Assembly: GCA_905192625.1 (NCBI GenBank) | Contig: CAJJLI010000163.1 | Coordinates: 1-5,887, forward strand | From: an uncultured Clostridium sp. | Lineage (GTDB): Bacteria; Bacillota; Clostridia; Lachnospirales; Lachnospiraceae | Direction of reading: 5' to 3' | DNA: 5,887 nt | Shown: positions 5,052-5,887 of the stretch, one piece after another | Layout of the letters: each line of letters begins with the position of its first letter | Numbering within the stretch: position 1 is the stretch's first letter | The notes under the pieces: model-generated | Database searches by the model: none | Told to the model about the DNA's origin: nothing | What the model saw: only the letters and a program-made list of their open reading frames with translations | Program-made: the position numbers and the translations under genes

Positions 5052-5887
5052 CTACAAGAAATCAAGCAATGAATTTTGTACAATTTTAGCTGCAGCAGAT
5101 AACGAAGCGTTATATATCGTTTGTTGTGACGTTAATTTTACAAATGCCTCAACAACATCTGCATCCTCATTGGAGGATAGTAATTCTTCAAAATCCACCT
5201 GTTCTTCGGATAAACGACTTTCTGTTAACTCCAAACGAACATAACGGCTACCCGAATCTGCCACTGCAATGTTTACAATATTTTGTTGCACACCTAGCTT
5301 TGTTATACCTTTTTCAAATGAGGTTTGCATAACTTCTGATTTTAAAGTTAACTCTGTATTTAGCATTTCTAAAAGTTCATTTAAAGCAGCGGTCTGCTCT
5401 GTCGTATTGGATCCGTTTTGTAACATCTTCTCAGTTTCAGCAATTTTATCTTCCACTGCTGCCACTGCGTTTATAGAATCTAAAATATCATCAATACATC
5501 TTCCAATTGCATGTGTAATCGCATCGCTTCCTTGCGTATTGATCTTTAATTTTTGATTAAAGTTGACCTCATAAGTAATCTCTTGATTTGATTTCGTATA
5601 TACAATCGGTTCTTTGTCTGGATCAGACAAATCCGTTACGGTACAGTTAAAATAATTTTCTGGACGAAGTTCTCCCTCCGTAAAACTATTCTTTTCATAA
5701 GATACCTTGATCTCCGGTAGATTTTTAAAATCCTCATATACATCATCTGCAAAAATCAACTCCCCAGTATCTGCAATATACTGTATTTCACCAGGACCTG
5801 GTTGATATGCATCACTATCTGTAGATTTTACGGATACGATATTTCCATTAAAGGTATCGTAAACAACCTTACCATCACCATCTAACT
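5052..5887 (-). CDS. flgL: Flagellar hook-associated protein 3 (FlgL), C-terminal part; 5' end outside window
   Basis: FlgL forms the second hook-filament junction ring, between FlgK and the flagellin filament. The frame stays open to the right edge (277 full codons here). An internal TTG at 5757-5759 could be mistaken for a start, but the upstream codons are clearly coding, with a motif near YQPGPGE followed by IQYIADTGE. The C-terminal part is helical, as expected for the D0/D1 domains that pair with the N-terminus, and it ends ADVVEAFVKL...IYNASLSAAAKIVQNSLLDFL. That ending is characteristic of FlgL and separates it from FlgK and flagellin. The N-terminal D0 domain is not in the window, so total length is unknown. 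The stop is TAG. fliW follows after 235 bases, in the common Firmicutes order flgL-fliW-csrA. The identification is secure; only the missing half is unseen. Confidence 0.9.
   Translation of the reverse strand, partial: LDGDGKVVYDTFNGNIVSVKSTDSDAYQPGPGEIQYIADTGELIFADDVYEDFKNLPEIKVSYEKNSFTEGELRPENYFNCTVTDLSDPDKEPIVYTKSNQEITYEVNFNQKLKINTQGSDAITHAIGRCIDDILDSINAVAAVEDKIAETEKMLQNGSNTTEQTAALNELLEMLNTELTLKSEVMQTSFEKGITKLGVQQNIVNIAVADSGSRYVRLELTESRLSEEQVDFEELLSSNEDADVVEAFVKLTSQQTIYNASLSAAAKIVQNSLLDFL

Noticed and set aside
5052..5759. flgL starting at the internal TTG (5757-5759)
   Set aside because: The same frame remains open and FlgL-like to the right edge, so the gene is partial and this codon is internal.

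Overview
The window is a compact late-flagellar gene cluster, with every gene on the minus strand. In transcription order (right to left) it holds the 3' part of flgL (hook-filament junction), fliW, csrA, flaG, fliD (filament cap), fliS (flagellin chaperone) and a small helical protein that is probably a FlgN/FliT-type export chaperone. The DNA is AT-rich, Shine-Dalgarno (SD) sequences are strong and purine-rich (GGAGG type), and a CsrA-FliW pair is present. Together these point to a Gram-positive Clostridia member. The long FlgL and FliD sequences feel most like Lachnospiraceae (inference from sequence style only).

Layout: flgL enters from the right edge and ends at 5052. A 235-base gap follows, holding a 13-bp tandem duplication, a candidate vegetative promoter and a fliW leader with competing stems. 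fliW and csrA overlap by one base (TAATG) and are probably translationally coupled. A 400-base gene-free stretch comes next. It contains a 19-bp tandem repeat array directly after csrA, a strong intrinsic terminator at about 3916-3964, and then a candidate sigma-D (sigma-28) promoter for flaG. flaG and fliD are 46 bases apart and likely form one transcript. fliS lies 153 bases beyond fliD behind a candidate extended -10 promoter, and the chaperone-like gene follows after 46 bases. The left edge holds either a weak terminator or the start of a further overlapping gene.

The genes fit a known regulatory logic. FliW (relieved by flagellin export) antagonises CsrA, and CsrA blocks translation of target mRNAs at GGA motifs. 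The most interesting point is that the flaG leader can fold a short hairpin that presents AUGGAG in its loop and overlaps the SD. This looks like a CsrA site, so the module may control its own downstream operon (flaG-fliD, which encodes filament cap proteins) as well as flagellin. Other notable points are a roughly 220-residue helical insertion in FliD and the 19-bp repeat array. I found no wholly new system. The novelty is in the regulatory DNA and the FliD insertion.
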